NCBI GenBank assembly: GCA_018292915.2
Contig: JACVVK020000196.1
Coordinates: 940,001-1,004,000 of the forward strand
DNA: 64,000 nucleotides
Origin: Batillaria attramentaria
Lineage: Eukaryota > Mollusca > Gastropoda > Batillariidae
Direction: 5' to 3'
Part shown: positions 10,494 to 64,000 of the stretch, one piece after another
Numbering within the stretch: position 1 is the stretch's first letter
Layout of the letters: the number at the start of each line of letters is the position of its first letter
Program-made: the position numbers and the translations under genes
Notes under the pieces: generated by a model
What the model saw: only the letters and a program-made list of their open reading frames with translations
The model's database searches: none
Told to the model about the DNA's origin: nothing

Positions 10494-13374
10494 ATACCAG
10501 GGTCCAGCTGGCAAATCCTCCCCGCTCAACGGCGGACTCGCATTCTATGAGTACTTTTTTTTCCCTCAACAAACAAACCAATCATCTACAATGGACACAA
10601 TTCATTAATATAAACACAACAATAATGTACTATTGAACCCTTGCACGTTGCGTCATCGAAACGTGCGTGGCGGACAGCCCCAAGCTTTTCCTCTGGGCCT
10701 CGGTCTGTTTGTCCGCCAGCTGCCACTAGCCACTAGCCATCTCTGTTGTCGTTGGCCAGCAAAGCACAATGTGCATCACGTGATACGCAGTGTGCAAGAG
10801 CTCTATTACAAACAAATGTCTCGAATTGAGGTAAGTTCAGCCGGACATGAATGAAAACAACACAATCATTTCACTTGAAGAAAACCTCTAAAACAGCAGA
10901 AGATTCACAGTAACAGTAAAACGTGGACACTTTGACGTCAGAGATTCTGGTGCACACATGTACATATTACGTTGTCCGCCGCAACCGGTCGACGCTTTAC
11001 TCGGTAGCGCTCGCCCGAGTCCAAAAAGCCAGCACAGACAACGACACACACAAAAAAAAACATACAGTAAACGTCACTGGAATGAGTTTTCCCTCCGAAG
11101 AACGTCACCGATATGTGTGCACAACAAGGAATGGTGGGAGATTTGGGCTGTGACCCGCACACAGAATCATTGCCACCATACCGTAACATATAACGCACGA
11201 GGAGAACCCAAACAACAAAAAACAACAACAACAACAACAACAAAACAGCCGACTCTCTGTCAGACCCAAGCGCCGTGTCCATCCCCAAACTTCAAACAAA
11301 ACAGCAAGAGTAAAAATTACCCTTGAAAATCATCACAGTACTGAGGCGAGCCCGGAACATCACGTGATGTCTGGTGTCACACAGCGTGGGTTAGGAGACC
11401 GTCAGACGTGGCAACTTTTGCACGCCTACCAGCAGTATAATGCACGTACAGCCAATTAAATCGGCTCGCGCGACGCCGTGAATAGAACACGGTCCTCCCC
11501 TCCCCCCCCCTTTTTTTTCCCCCTCGCCACGCCAGTCAATCGCCGCTGACCGCGCGCTTTCGCTCTCTGTGTATTGTCCAGCGCCAGGCCGGCGGCGCAC
11601 TCCGCACGCTGCTAGCGTGTGAACAGAAAAGCCGTTCGACCAGCGTGCGAAGGCTCCACAGGCTTACTCAGCGTGCGCCACAGCTCTCAAGACTGAACAG
11701 CACGCAGGCTCCCTCAGGGCTGAGGTAGATTGTTCGGACTCGCCACTGGACCTGCATCACTCTCGCGTGAACCTCCACTGAACGTTCTCAAGAACTGACA
11801 TCATTAGCACAACAATACGTACACGATACGTCACGGAATAGGACACACAATTTCTCGTAAAAATGTACAGCGCAGTTCATTATTTTCAATGCTCAGCGTT
11901 AGAACAGAGCGAAAACGATGGGAAATAACGATGGTGAATGGTGTACAATAAATAAATGAAACGCGAACACGAAAATGGACAAGAAAGTACTGTGTGAGAA
12001 TTCACGAGTAATTGACACTTGGCTCTTTTTGCTGAAACAGATGTTGTTGTTGTTGTCTTTGTTTTTGTTGTTGTTGTTGTTGTTTAAACAAAAAAGAAAC
12101 GAAAGAGAATTTTTACTGGTTGTGTCAGTATTCTCTACAGAGTGTTTTTTTGTGTGTGTGACAGATTCAAAGTACTCATCTGAAAAAGGAAACCAGCTTA
12201 GTAATACTATTCGGGACGCAGAGGACAATATTAGAAATTTGTTTTCTCCTTGCAACGTGGCCTGGAGAGAAAGCTGTGAAGGGAGCTAACCGCCACATAT
12301 ATGTAACTCAACCTGCAAACACGAGTTGTTTCCCTTACACAGTCTCGCACTTCCCCTTTCTACCCATTTCGCCGGCCTTCTTGCTTTGGGATTCAGTGTG
12401 CTCTTTTGTTTTGTGTGTAAATTTGGTAGTAACAAATACGAATAAGCACATATAAGTTTGTTTTTTTCCTTATTTTTTCTATGATAAACAGGCAATCTTG
12501 ACTTCAAATTCTTTCCTACGGTCAGAAAATAGAAGCACAGATCAAGTGTGGTAATTGTGTTCGCTGTGTCCTACGACAAACAGGCATGTTAACAATGTAT
12601 TTTCATCAGGCAGAGGAGAGAAATAAGCACAGATACGTGCACAGTCATTTTTCTCTGTAAGTCAGTCTTTGGTGTGTCCTGTGACAAACACAGATTCCCT
12701 CCCCCCCCCCCCCAAAAAAAAAGAAAGAAACCCCAAACAAACAACGAACAAAAAATCCCAAACAAACAAAAAAAAACAACAAAACAAAACAAAAAGAAAA
12801 ACCTAAAGTAACAAAAAACAACAACAACAACAACAAAATCAAAACAAACAAAACAAAACAAAAAACCCCAACCCAACACAACAAAAACACAAAGAAAAAC
12901 AACAAAACCAACCAACAAAACAACAACAAAAAACAAACGAAACAAAAAAAGAAAACAAAACAACAACAAAACACACTAGAACTAAGCACGGATAAGTGTA
13001 GTCATTTTCTTCTTGAGCCAGTCCTTTGAAAAGCAGGCAATCTTGATTTCTGTTCACCGTTCGGAACAAAATCATCCTGTCAACGGTACTTCGACCGGAA
13101 CAATTCCCACTACAACGTCACACTGACATCAGTTCATGGATGACGTCAGATGACAGCAAGAAGACAACGACAAGAGACGCAGCACACAGCACAACTGCCT
13201 GTGGGCTTCAAGGTGGGTATTTTGATGTTGTTGTAGTTGATGGTGCCGTTTTAAATAAAACATCTATACATATACTCATTTCCCGGTCAAAGTCCTCTCT
13301 CGATTTTTTCAATGGCACAAGCAACTGAGGAATGACGTAGAGTGGTGAGGTACACATTGTTGGCAGTGTTCTCG
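10494..13374. other. no gene seen
   Basis: Mostly unique, with (CAA)n near 11220, (GTT)n near 12045 and A/C-rich 12712-12975. A possible donor follows GGGCTTCAAG|GTGGGT at 13211, but no coding exon is convincing. Confidence 0.4.
11330..11800. other. GC-rich stretch without a recognised gene
   Basis: CpG-rich, with several CACGTGATG and GCGCGC motifs. About 60 bp (11537-11600: TCGCCGCTGACC, TGTGTATTG, GGCCGGCGG) recurs at 50641-50700, so at least part is repetitive. It could hold a promoter, but no transcript can be shown. Confidence 0.35.
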
Positions 13375-13625
13375 CAGACACGCAGCCAGCACAGCACAGC
13401 ACAGCACAGTACGGCGCAGCGTAGCGCAGCAGAGCGCACCACAGCACTCAGCAGTGCAGCACATCACAGCGCAGTGCAACGCAGCTCATTACAGAATTGT
13501 ACGGCGCAGCACAGCACAGCAAGGGCAGCACAGCACAGCACAGCACAACAGAGCACGGTGCTGCACAGAACAGCACAGCACAGCACAGTGCAGCTTAGAA
13601 CAGCACATCTCGGTGCCGCACGGAA
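13375..13625 (+). repeat. CACAG pentamer-type satellite
   Basis: About 250 bp of AGCACAGCACAGCAC units with point changes. Reading frames through it are low-complexity artefacts. Confidence 0.85.
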
Positions 13626-14154
13626 AAGATCAGTGCGGTATGGAGCGGCAATAGCACATGCATTACTTGCTCTCTTAGCGCCTTTCATGAGTTACTAACC
13701 GTCTGCAACACACAGCTGTTCGTGTCCCTTGTCCAATGAAATTTCACCCAGTACGCGGGCAAAGACGGCAACCAACTATCGTCTGGAAATAGTGCATTGC
13801 TTCCACCACCAAAATATCTCATTAGGTGTATCCACAAAACTGGCACACTGCAAACCCTCAGCGTGCCCAAGAACTTGTCATCTGTTTCAATGCGTTCACA
13901 TGGGCATCGCTACTCCAGCGGACCTTCATGAAGACCGCTGAATTTACCACAACTTCCAGCCTAATCATCTGGGGCAGAGTCCAGTGTAGGGAACGCAGAA
14001 GTGAAAGCTGCCCCACAGTTCACAGAAGATGACCGCTTGGGCTGAGTCACGTATTTAAAAAAAAAAAAACAAAGAAACAAAACATGGAGGCGGCTTTTCC
14101 TTGAGCAGCTGACGACCATCTGTGGCTCTTTTGCCAGAACGTTACACAGTACAC

Positions 14155-14800
14155 CTACTGCACATCAGATCGTTCAAGGCAGCGCCTGTTGGTTGTCCAC
14201 GAACATGTCCGACTAACCCAGTGCGAGTGCTGACTCTGTTATGTGGAGAGTAGCTATTATGCTGTCCAAGAACGTCTCTGAGTAACCCAGTGCTGGCTGC
14301 GTTCAGTGAAGAGAACAGGTTGTCCAAGAACGTCTCTGAGTAACCCAGTGCTGGCTGCGTTCAATGAAGAGACTCTGAATAGGTTGTCCATGAACGTCTC
14401 TGAGTAACCCAGTGAGGGCTGTGTTCAATGAACAGAATAACGTTGTCCAACAACGTCTCTGAGTAACCCAGTGAGGGCTGTGTTCAATGAAGAGAACAGG
14501 TTGTCCAAGAACGTCTCTGAGTAACCTGGGCAACCCTCTTTGATTGAAAATCCTCGAGAATAAAGGGAGGGTCGTCCGGTCTAATGAGTAATGATTGAGT
14601 AAACCAGTGCTGGCTGCGTTCACTGAGGCCTTTAGGTCGTCCAAGAACGTCTCTGAGCCAAATGGTGCTGGCTGCTTTTACTGTAACAACTCCGAGCGAC
14701 CTTGCGCTGGCTGAGTTCAGTGTAACAAATTATGTTGTCCAAATGACGTCGCTCACAAAGTGCTGGCTGCGGTCAAAGCGAGGCCGTAATATCGTCTGGC
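14155..14800 (+). repeat. ~60-bp minisatellite downstream of the esterase
   Basis: AACGTCTCTGAGTAACCCAG recurs at 14271, 14329, 14393, 14452 and 14510, with more decayed units on both sides (period 58-64). Common blocks are GGTTGTCCAAGAACG and GGCTGCGTTCAATGAAGAG. It lies about 150 bp past the esterase stop. Confidence 0.85.
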
Positions 14801-14864
14801 AAACACTCGTCACTTTTATAACGTTCTTCGATGAAAGACTAGCCTGATGATGAGTGCGTCACTG

Positions 14865-14935
14865 AGTGAATGAGTGACTGACTGAGTGAGTGAGTGAGGG
14901 AGAAATTGAGTGAGTGAGTGATTGAGTGAGTTGTT
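14865..14935 (+). repeat. (GAGT)n run
   Basis: GAGTGAGTGAGTG repeats ending 12 bp before the esterase stop codon, so it would be in the 3' UTR. Confidence 0.9.
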
Positions 14936-14946
14936 CACGGGTCCGT

Positions 14947-58868
<43,922 letters not shown>

Positions 58869-58987
58869 CTGAAATTAAGAAATAAGTTCGTCATCATCAA
58901 AATCATCATCACATTGTCGTCACTGATTACCAACGACTATTACAACTGGTACTACTACTATATACTACTACTGCTATTACTACTACC

Positions 58988-59277
58988 GTGTATTGTAAGC
59001 ACTTTACCCAGTTTATTGGCTCAGCACGCTACGATCTGAACCAGACACGCACGCTCACGTGAATCACACACATTTTCTTACACACTAAACATTAACACAT
59101 TACAATCACGGGGTGCAAAGAATCAGCCCAAAGACACACGCCAGGAACAACTTGTCCTTAAGGGCCAAAAGCCATAGGACGTAAAGCAAGCTAATGATGA
59201 TGAAGAATCAGCTGAGCTATTCATGTTTCGGAATTTAGAATGACTTTTTTTTTATTTTGTAGGCTGAACATTTCCAA
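58988..59277 (-). mobile_element. diverged SINE-B 3' fragment
   Basis: Reverse copy beginning GTAAGCACTTTACCCAGTTT and ending GGCTGAACATTTCC. It holds an extra ~65-bp segment near 59130-59205. Confidence 0.7.
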
Positions 59278-59486
59278 CATAACATAATAAGCTTCAGGGT
59301 CATTTTCATCGTCATAATCATCGTCATCATCATCACCACCGTCGTCGTCATCGTCGTCTACCTATTTTCGGTTATAACAAGATACTGGGGTCAGCCTAGT
59401 CATAACTGCGAGACATCCACTCACACCAGGATTGCAAAATTGATTATTTTAATGAGTTTTATGATCAAATAAATAAATTACTGTGC

Positions 59487-59495
<9 letters not shown>

Positions 59496-59585
<90 letters not shown>

Positions 59586-59918
59586 CGTACGTCCTGTGCG
59601 TGCGTGCGTGCACGTATTTGATGTGTGTGTGTGTGTGCGTTGAAAATTGTCCATCTTGGTTTCAGACCACTATCAAAGACCCTACATTACCCTGCATTAG
59701 TATTGTAGGGTCTTTGCCACTACCCATTGCGTTGTAACGGGCGCTAACCACCCGCCTCCTACAGCCAGCGAGAAATTGTCAATTTCGCACCTCTGGCGAC
59801 GGACGACCAGTGAGGTGATTGTTGTAAGTGGCTGGGTTGTCAGGTGGCCGGTTGCCATCAGTGTCGAGATTGTCTGAGCCGAAGTCTGTTAACGGGCTAT
59901 TATGCCATGAGAAGCAAG

Positions 59919-59950
<32 letters not shown>

Positions 59951-60045
59951 GTGATATTTGAAGTTTTCTAAGACAAGTTTGAAAATCTAGGCTGCAGACC
60001 AACAACTTCTACCGTTCTCAAATGAAGGTAATTTCATTCTGTCTT

Positions 60046-60090
<45 letters not shown>

Positions 60091-60409
60091 GCTTTTCTCT
60101 AATCTTTTGTAGTATCAGCAACGGCAAGTTTGCAAACTGACGTATTTTTTTCTGTCAAAACTTTTACCGCTGAAAATTAAAGTTTCATCATCATGATCAT
60201 GATCATGATCATGATCATCATCATCATCATCATATCTCTCTCTCTCTCTCTCTCTCGTCCTCTCATCCTCTCTCTCTCTCTCTCTCTCTCCCCACACACA
60301 CACACCATCTTCTCTCCACTGTCGTGTTTTCAAAACCACCGACTCTAAGTGGGTTCGGAAAACTGAGGTTAGCAGCCAAGCACTTACCCTGCAGGGGTAT
60401 TCAAAAAAA

Positions 60410-60471
<62 letters not shown>

Positions 60472-60480
60472 TCTGTGTCT
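59496..60480 (+). repeat. cluster of microsatellites
   Basis: (TG)n/(GA)n 59496-59585; (CT)n 59931-59950; (CTGT)n/(CT)n 60043-60091; (ATG/ATC)n 60188-60232; (CT)n 60233-60290; (TG)n 60415-60465. Unremarkable sequence between. Confidence 0.9.
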
Positions 60481-60530
60481 GTGTTCCTCTAGGGAGAGAT
60501 CGTATATTCCCAGGGCTCGTGTCCAAGGCT

Positions 60531-60697
60531 GGGGTGGGTGTTTGGGAGTTTAACGTCCTTTTCCACCACGTATGGATGATATCAAAGACGAGGCAACGAG
60601 AAAAAGGCCAACACAAATATTAGGCCCAAGCCGGGATTCGCACTCATGACCCGAGCATTGAAAGTCCAACGCTATATTATTCGGCTCTCCCAGCTCC
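60531..60697 (-). mobile_element. SINE-A copy
   Basis: Reverse copy. CGTGTCCAA flanks both ends (near 60519 and 60703). Confidence 0.87.
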
Positions 60698-61504
60698 ACG
60701 CCCGTGTCCAATATTCGGAATCAACGTTGCAACATTACAACTGTTGTTGAATATGACCTACACCGCAAACAAACTTGGCGACCGTACACAGCAAGTCTGA
60801 ACGATGGTAAACAGGAGAAAAACAACCGAACAATGTTCCACAAATCTTAGGAAACACAAGAAACAACCCCTTACTTACTCCAACAACTGTGTTTAATACG
60901 GGAAGGATATTTTCTGAGATTGCAGGACTTTGCCAGAGGTTTGCAACCGAAACATGCACGGCATCACATGACGGCAAAAACGATTGGCGCAATGCGAATT
61001 GCGAGGAGGCCAAAAAAAAAAAAAAAAAAAAGCGTAAAAGCGTGCAAATCCGCCAGCAAACAGGGAGATAATCATCACGTAAGCTTCCGTGGTAACCAAA
61101 TCCCGTGTCTGGTGGTTCCCCTTAGAGACTGGAATTAGGCGCCAGAGTGGAAGTCATCAGACCCCAATACGATGTTGGAGAAGCCTGGGGAGAAAGCTTA
61201 AAGATCGGTCCCAACAATCGCGGAGGGGGGGGGGGGGGGGGGGGGGGGGTAGAGGGCGTAAAGATGATGATCCCAACAATGAATGTTTGTTCAACTGCAG
61301 CCGTAAGGACAGAAATTTGCCACGTGGGGGCCAAGTGCACTGTTTGTTTTGGTGGACACTGTTTTGCCAGTGTGCTACTAGTTTGTAAATGATTTTAGTT
61401 GTCACGAAAAAGCGTAATTTTCATGATTTTTTCCTATTTGGTAGGGCAAGGTGCATGCCAGGGGGCAGCAAAAAAATAATAAAATAAATAAAATAAAAAT
61501 AAAG

Positions 61505-61598
61505 GCCAGTACGAATATTTGGCCCTAGCTGAGATTCGAACTCACGGCCCGAGCATTGACAGTCCCAACGGTCTACTATTCGGCTATCCGGTTCCCCC
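61505..61598 (-). mobile_element. SINE-A head fragment
   Basis: Only the tRNA-like half, GGCCAGTACGAATATTTGGC to CGGCTATCCGGTTCCCC; an A/T-rich run replaces the tail. Confidence 0.8.
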
Positions 61599-62130
61599 TT
61601 TCATCTGGAAAAATGGCCTAAAATGGATTTGATAGACGCTTAGGCCCCTTATTTCAGCTGACGGTAGAGCTGAGGACGCGAGTTCCCATCTCCTGGAATG
61701 ACGACAACTTTAGAGTTCAGCACGGCGAGGTATGCACACCGTACGGGACCGCTGCATGACGCCATTTATCAGTCAACAAACAAGGCTGATCCCTTGACAA
61801 CTGTGGATTGTGTGATGTACGGTACTGGGGGGCCGGGGGTAGCGGGTCACACAGGGACTTTGGACAAGCAACAAGCTACCAGGTTTCCTCATGTCGTGTC
61901 GTGGTTGGCGGCCTGTAATGCGCGGTACGTGTGTGTCAGTTGTTTCAGTATTAATGTGGGACTTGTGCTCTTCCTAAAAAAAAAAGTCACGAACATTGCT
62001 CTGGTTTGATTCTTGCGTTCTTCTTCTTCGCGTTCTTGTTTGTGCGGGCCCTTGTGACTGCGATGGTGTGGCGTTGTTTAAAGTCCTTGTGTTCGTTATG
62101 AGTTCTGAGGGGAAACACTGCCGTTAACAA

Positions 62131-62307
62131 GGGTGGGTGGGTGTTTTTTGGGGATTTAACGTCCTTTTTCCACCACATACGGGTGATATCAAAGACGGGG
62201 CAACGATGAAAAAAGCCAGCAAAAATATTTGGCCCCAGCCGGGATACGAACGCACGACCCGAGCATTAAAAGTCCAACGCTCTACCATTCGGCCATCCCT
62301 GCTCCCA
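62131..62307 (-). mobile_element. SINE-A copy
   Basis: Reverse copy abutting repeat F at 62310; head CGGCCATCCCTGCTCCC. Confidence 0.87.
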
Positions 62308-62309
62308 AA

Positions 62310-62665
62310 ACTCTAAAGACTGTTTGTCAAATGAGTAGATGTTCCTTTTGGCCGTTGTGACCATTTTCGTGACTTTGCGGCTTCTAATAGGAGAGAAATA
62401 TGACTTTCTTCGACCTCACACTTCCATTCCTGTACTAAACGTCGATACGACCAAGTGGCTAAAAATAGCCACCAATCAGCGCCAGTAAGCCGGTACGCTT
62501 CATCGTACGTAGAACAACAGATACGCCAACCCGAGTCATCACAATGGTTTCACATGCTATATTGTACCCCAAGTAGCTGATTCTGATGTAACGGATTAAA
62601 GAGCATTGGATGAAACGTTTTCCATAGCGTTGTTGTATGCCTGACGCACGTATTGAGACTAAGAA
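62310..62665. repeat. repeat F, copy 4
   Basis: ACTCTAAAGACTGTTTGTCA through GGCTAAAAATAGCCACCAAT to TTGTATGCCTGACGCACGTA. Confidence 0.77.
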
Positions 62666-63287
62666 TAAGACCAAGAACATTTTATTACCCAAGTTGAGGA
62701 AATTCGCCTTTGATTTCTCAAGAAATATTGTCCGGAAGAAGAATATGATCAACACAACTACCCAAACCTTCACTGCATGACCTTGTTCGTGTTGATAAAA
62801 CCCCCCAAAATATTAAAGACACGCTCAAAAGACAAATACAAAATAAATAATCCCAAATTTTCGACACAACGGCCTTCTTCACGGTATAAAACACAAAGAG
62901 AACATAAAGAAACCAAGGACGCTTATCTGTGCAAGAAAATAAGAAATAAATCTTTGTGTCATTAGGTTCACACAGACTCCTCGCACGCATGCACACCCCA
63001 CACATAGACCCCTGTTATACACAGCCCACAGATTGTACACGCCAAACATTTCCAGTCAATTATCACATAAATAATAGCAGTTATCGGCTTTTTTTCGCAA
63101 GGGTGGGAGCAGTCGGGCAATGTAGGTAGAGGCGCAAGGGCAGAGGGGAAGGGGGGGCGGTTGTGGGGGAGGGGGAGGCTGGTTGGTGCAGTGGGGAGTT
63201 CGTCTTTTGGTTTATGATGCCAAACCAGTTTCACAGTCGTGCAGCAGGTGGCGTACTGCGTCAAACGTGTCAACGTTGCGTTCTGTT

Positions 63288-63449
63288 GGGTGGATGGGTG
63301 GGGTGTTTTGGGAATTTCACGCCCTTTTCCGCCTTGTATGGGTGATATCAAAGACGGGGCAACGAGATAAAGACCAGCACAAATATTCGAACTTACGACC
63401 CGAGCAGTGAGAGTCCAACACTCTACCATTCGGCTATCCCGGCTCCCCG
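63288..63449 (-). mobile_element. SINE-A copy
   Basis: Reverse copy with a short deletion in the head region around 63389. GCGTTCTGTTGGG and GCGTCTTGTTCGG flank it. Confidence 0.85.
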
Positions 63450-64000
63450 CGTCTTGTTCGGTTCCTCTAGCATGGGTTCGACTACTTCCGGTAACCCATG
63501 AGTGATCTGGGAAGCCGTCACATGCTCGATTACAGGAAAGGGGCACCAGTACTAGGGTTCGACTAGCTTGGTCATCCAACACGTTCTCCAAAGCACCAAA
63601 GCATGCGAAATAGTTTCCATACGTTTTTGGCTGCAATGCCAAAGGGCGTGTCCTATCCAGATTTCCAAACGTCCATGTGTCTTATCGTACAGTACTGAAG
63701 ATTTATTTTGTCTGTCTTACACGTAAGACATACCGGCATGCCTTTGGTACCGTCCCTACGTCCTAATGACCTGCAGGTGTCCCATTAAGGAGTTGTCACT
63801 ATATACACCGAGTGACAAAGCCACGTACATGGTCAGATAACCTGTTGTGTTTTACGTGAATGTCCTTACTGACCACCAGATAATACTGGAGGTCAGACGT
63901 ACTAGTAGCCCCCATACCGCGACCCTTCCCTCCCCCCCCTCTCTCTCTCTCTCTCTCTCTGTTTGTCTGCCTGTCTTTTCACACACACGAACAGGACTTT

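Larger units (their letters stand above)
60698..64000. other. right-end sequence, no gene outside SINEs and repeat F
   Basis: Upstream intron or 5' flank of the esterase. G-run 61226-61249, A-run 61012-61031, (CT)n near 63940-63960. I looked on the minus strand for the missing N-terminal exon (a GIPYA-type motif) and did not find it. Confidence 0.5.

Noticed and set aside
13375..13698. Protein-coding gene over the CACAG satellite
   Set aside because: Frames are low-complexity repeats without start context or splice support.
62459..62773. Short protein shared with a frame at 32403-32678 (CIRISHLGHNMAFETIV versus YIRISYLGYNIACETIV)
   Set aside because: The similarity is explained by repeat F DNA. 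The frames do not extend and have no domain, so a coding role is not supported, though other copies could be checked.
62968..63642. 224-residue minus-strand frame
   Set aside because: Runs through a SINE-A and low-complexity G/C-rich DNA. No domain, and the missing esterase N-terminus is not in it.

Overview
The window looks like eukaryotic genomic DNA from a repeat-rich metazoan, most likely a lophotrochozoan and probably a marine gastropod mollusc. The reasons are introns with GT-AG borders, very many dinucleotide microsatellites, several tRNA-derived SINE families, fragments of LINE and Penelope-like retroelements, and an IAP-type RING gene. The organism call is an inference. Nothing suggests a prokaryote or an operon. 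The tRNA-like boxes I checked all sit in SINE heads, and I found no rRNA gene or CRISPR array.

Two host genes can be supported. On the plus strand, 1786-5263, three exons joined by phase-1 introns encode a 265-residue protein ending in an IAP-type C3HC4 RING, with the family's usual C-terminus GTVRTFLS. No BIR domain is visible. The gene has two odd features: the exon 1 end and its 5' splice site are repeated three times in tandem, and the sequence around the stop codon resembles the unit of a tandem array that fills 5534-6330.

On the minus strand, 58868 down to 14947, eleven exons encode most of a type-B carboxylesterase/cholinesterase-like protein. I rebuilt 602 codons from splice sites and phases. 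It has an intact Ser-Glu-His triad and a C-terminal membrane segment with a short tail. The N-terminal exon(s) lie beyond the right edge. Exon 27430-27579 lacks one base in the oxyanion-hole HGG motif, which breaks the frame; every other exon and junction is clean. One intron is about 31 kb and holds most of the window's repeats.

By region: 1-1785, a long inverted repeat just upstream of the RING gene. 1786-6330, RING gene and its array. 6331-14900, microsatellites, SINEs, two MITE families and minisatellites. 14947-27579, ten esterase exons, a LINE tail and SINEs. 27818-29182, a 1,365-bp pure-purine tract. 29183-58706, the rest of the giant intron, with SINE families A to D, four copies of a MITE with GGGCCCG ends, a 430-bp repeat carrying a conserved MEF2/CCAAT-like box, telomere-like motifs, a LINE end and a 5'-truncated Penelope-like element with a GIY-YIG endonuclease. 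58707-58868, first visible esterase exon. 58869-64000, more intron with SINEs and microsatellites.

The two genes do not obviously act together. No new defence or metabolic system is apparent. The most interesting signals are structural: tandem arrays related to exon edges, nested mobile elements, SINEs about 30 bp from splice acceptors, and the purine tract.
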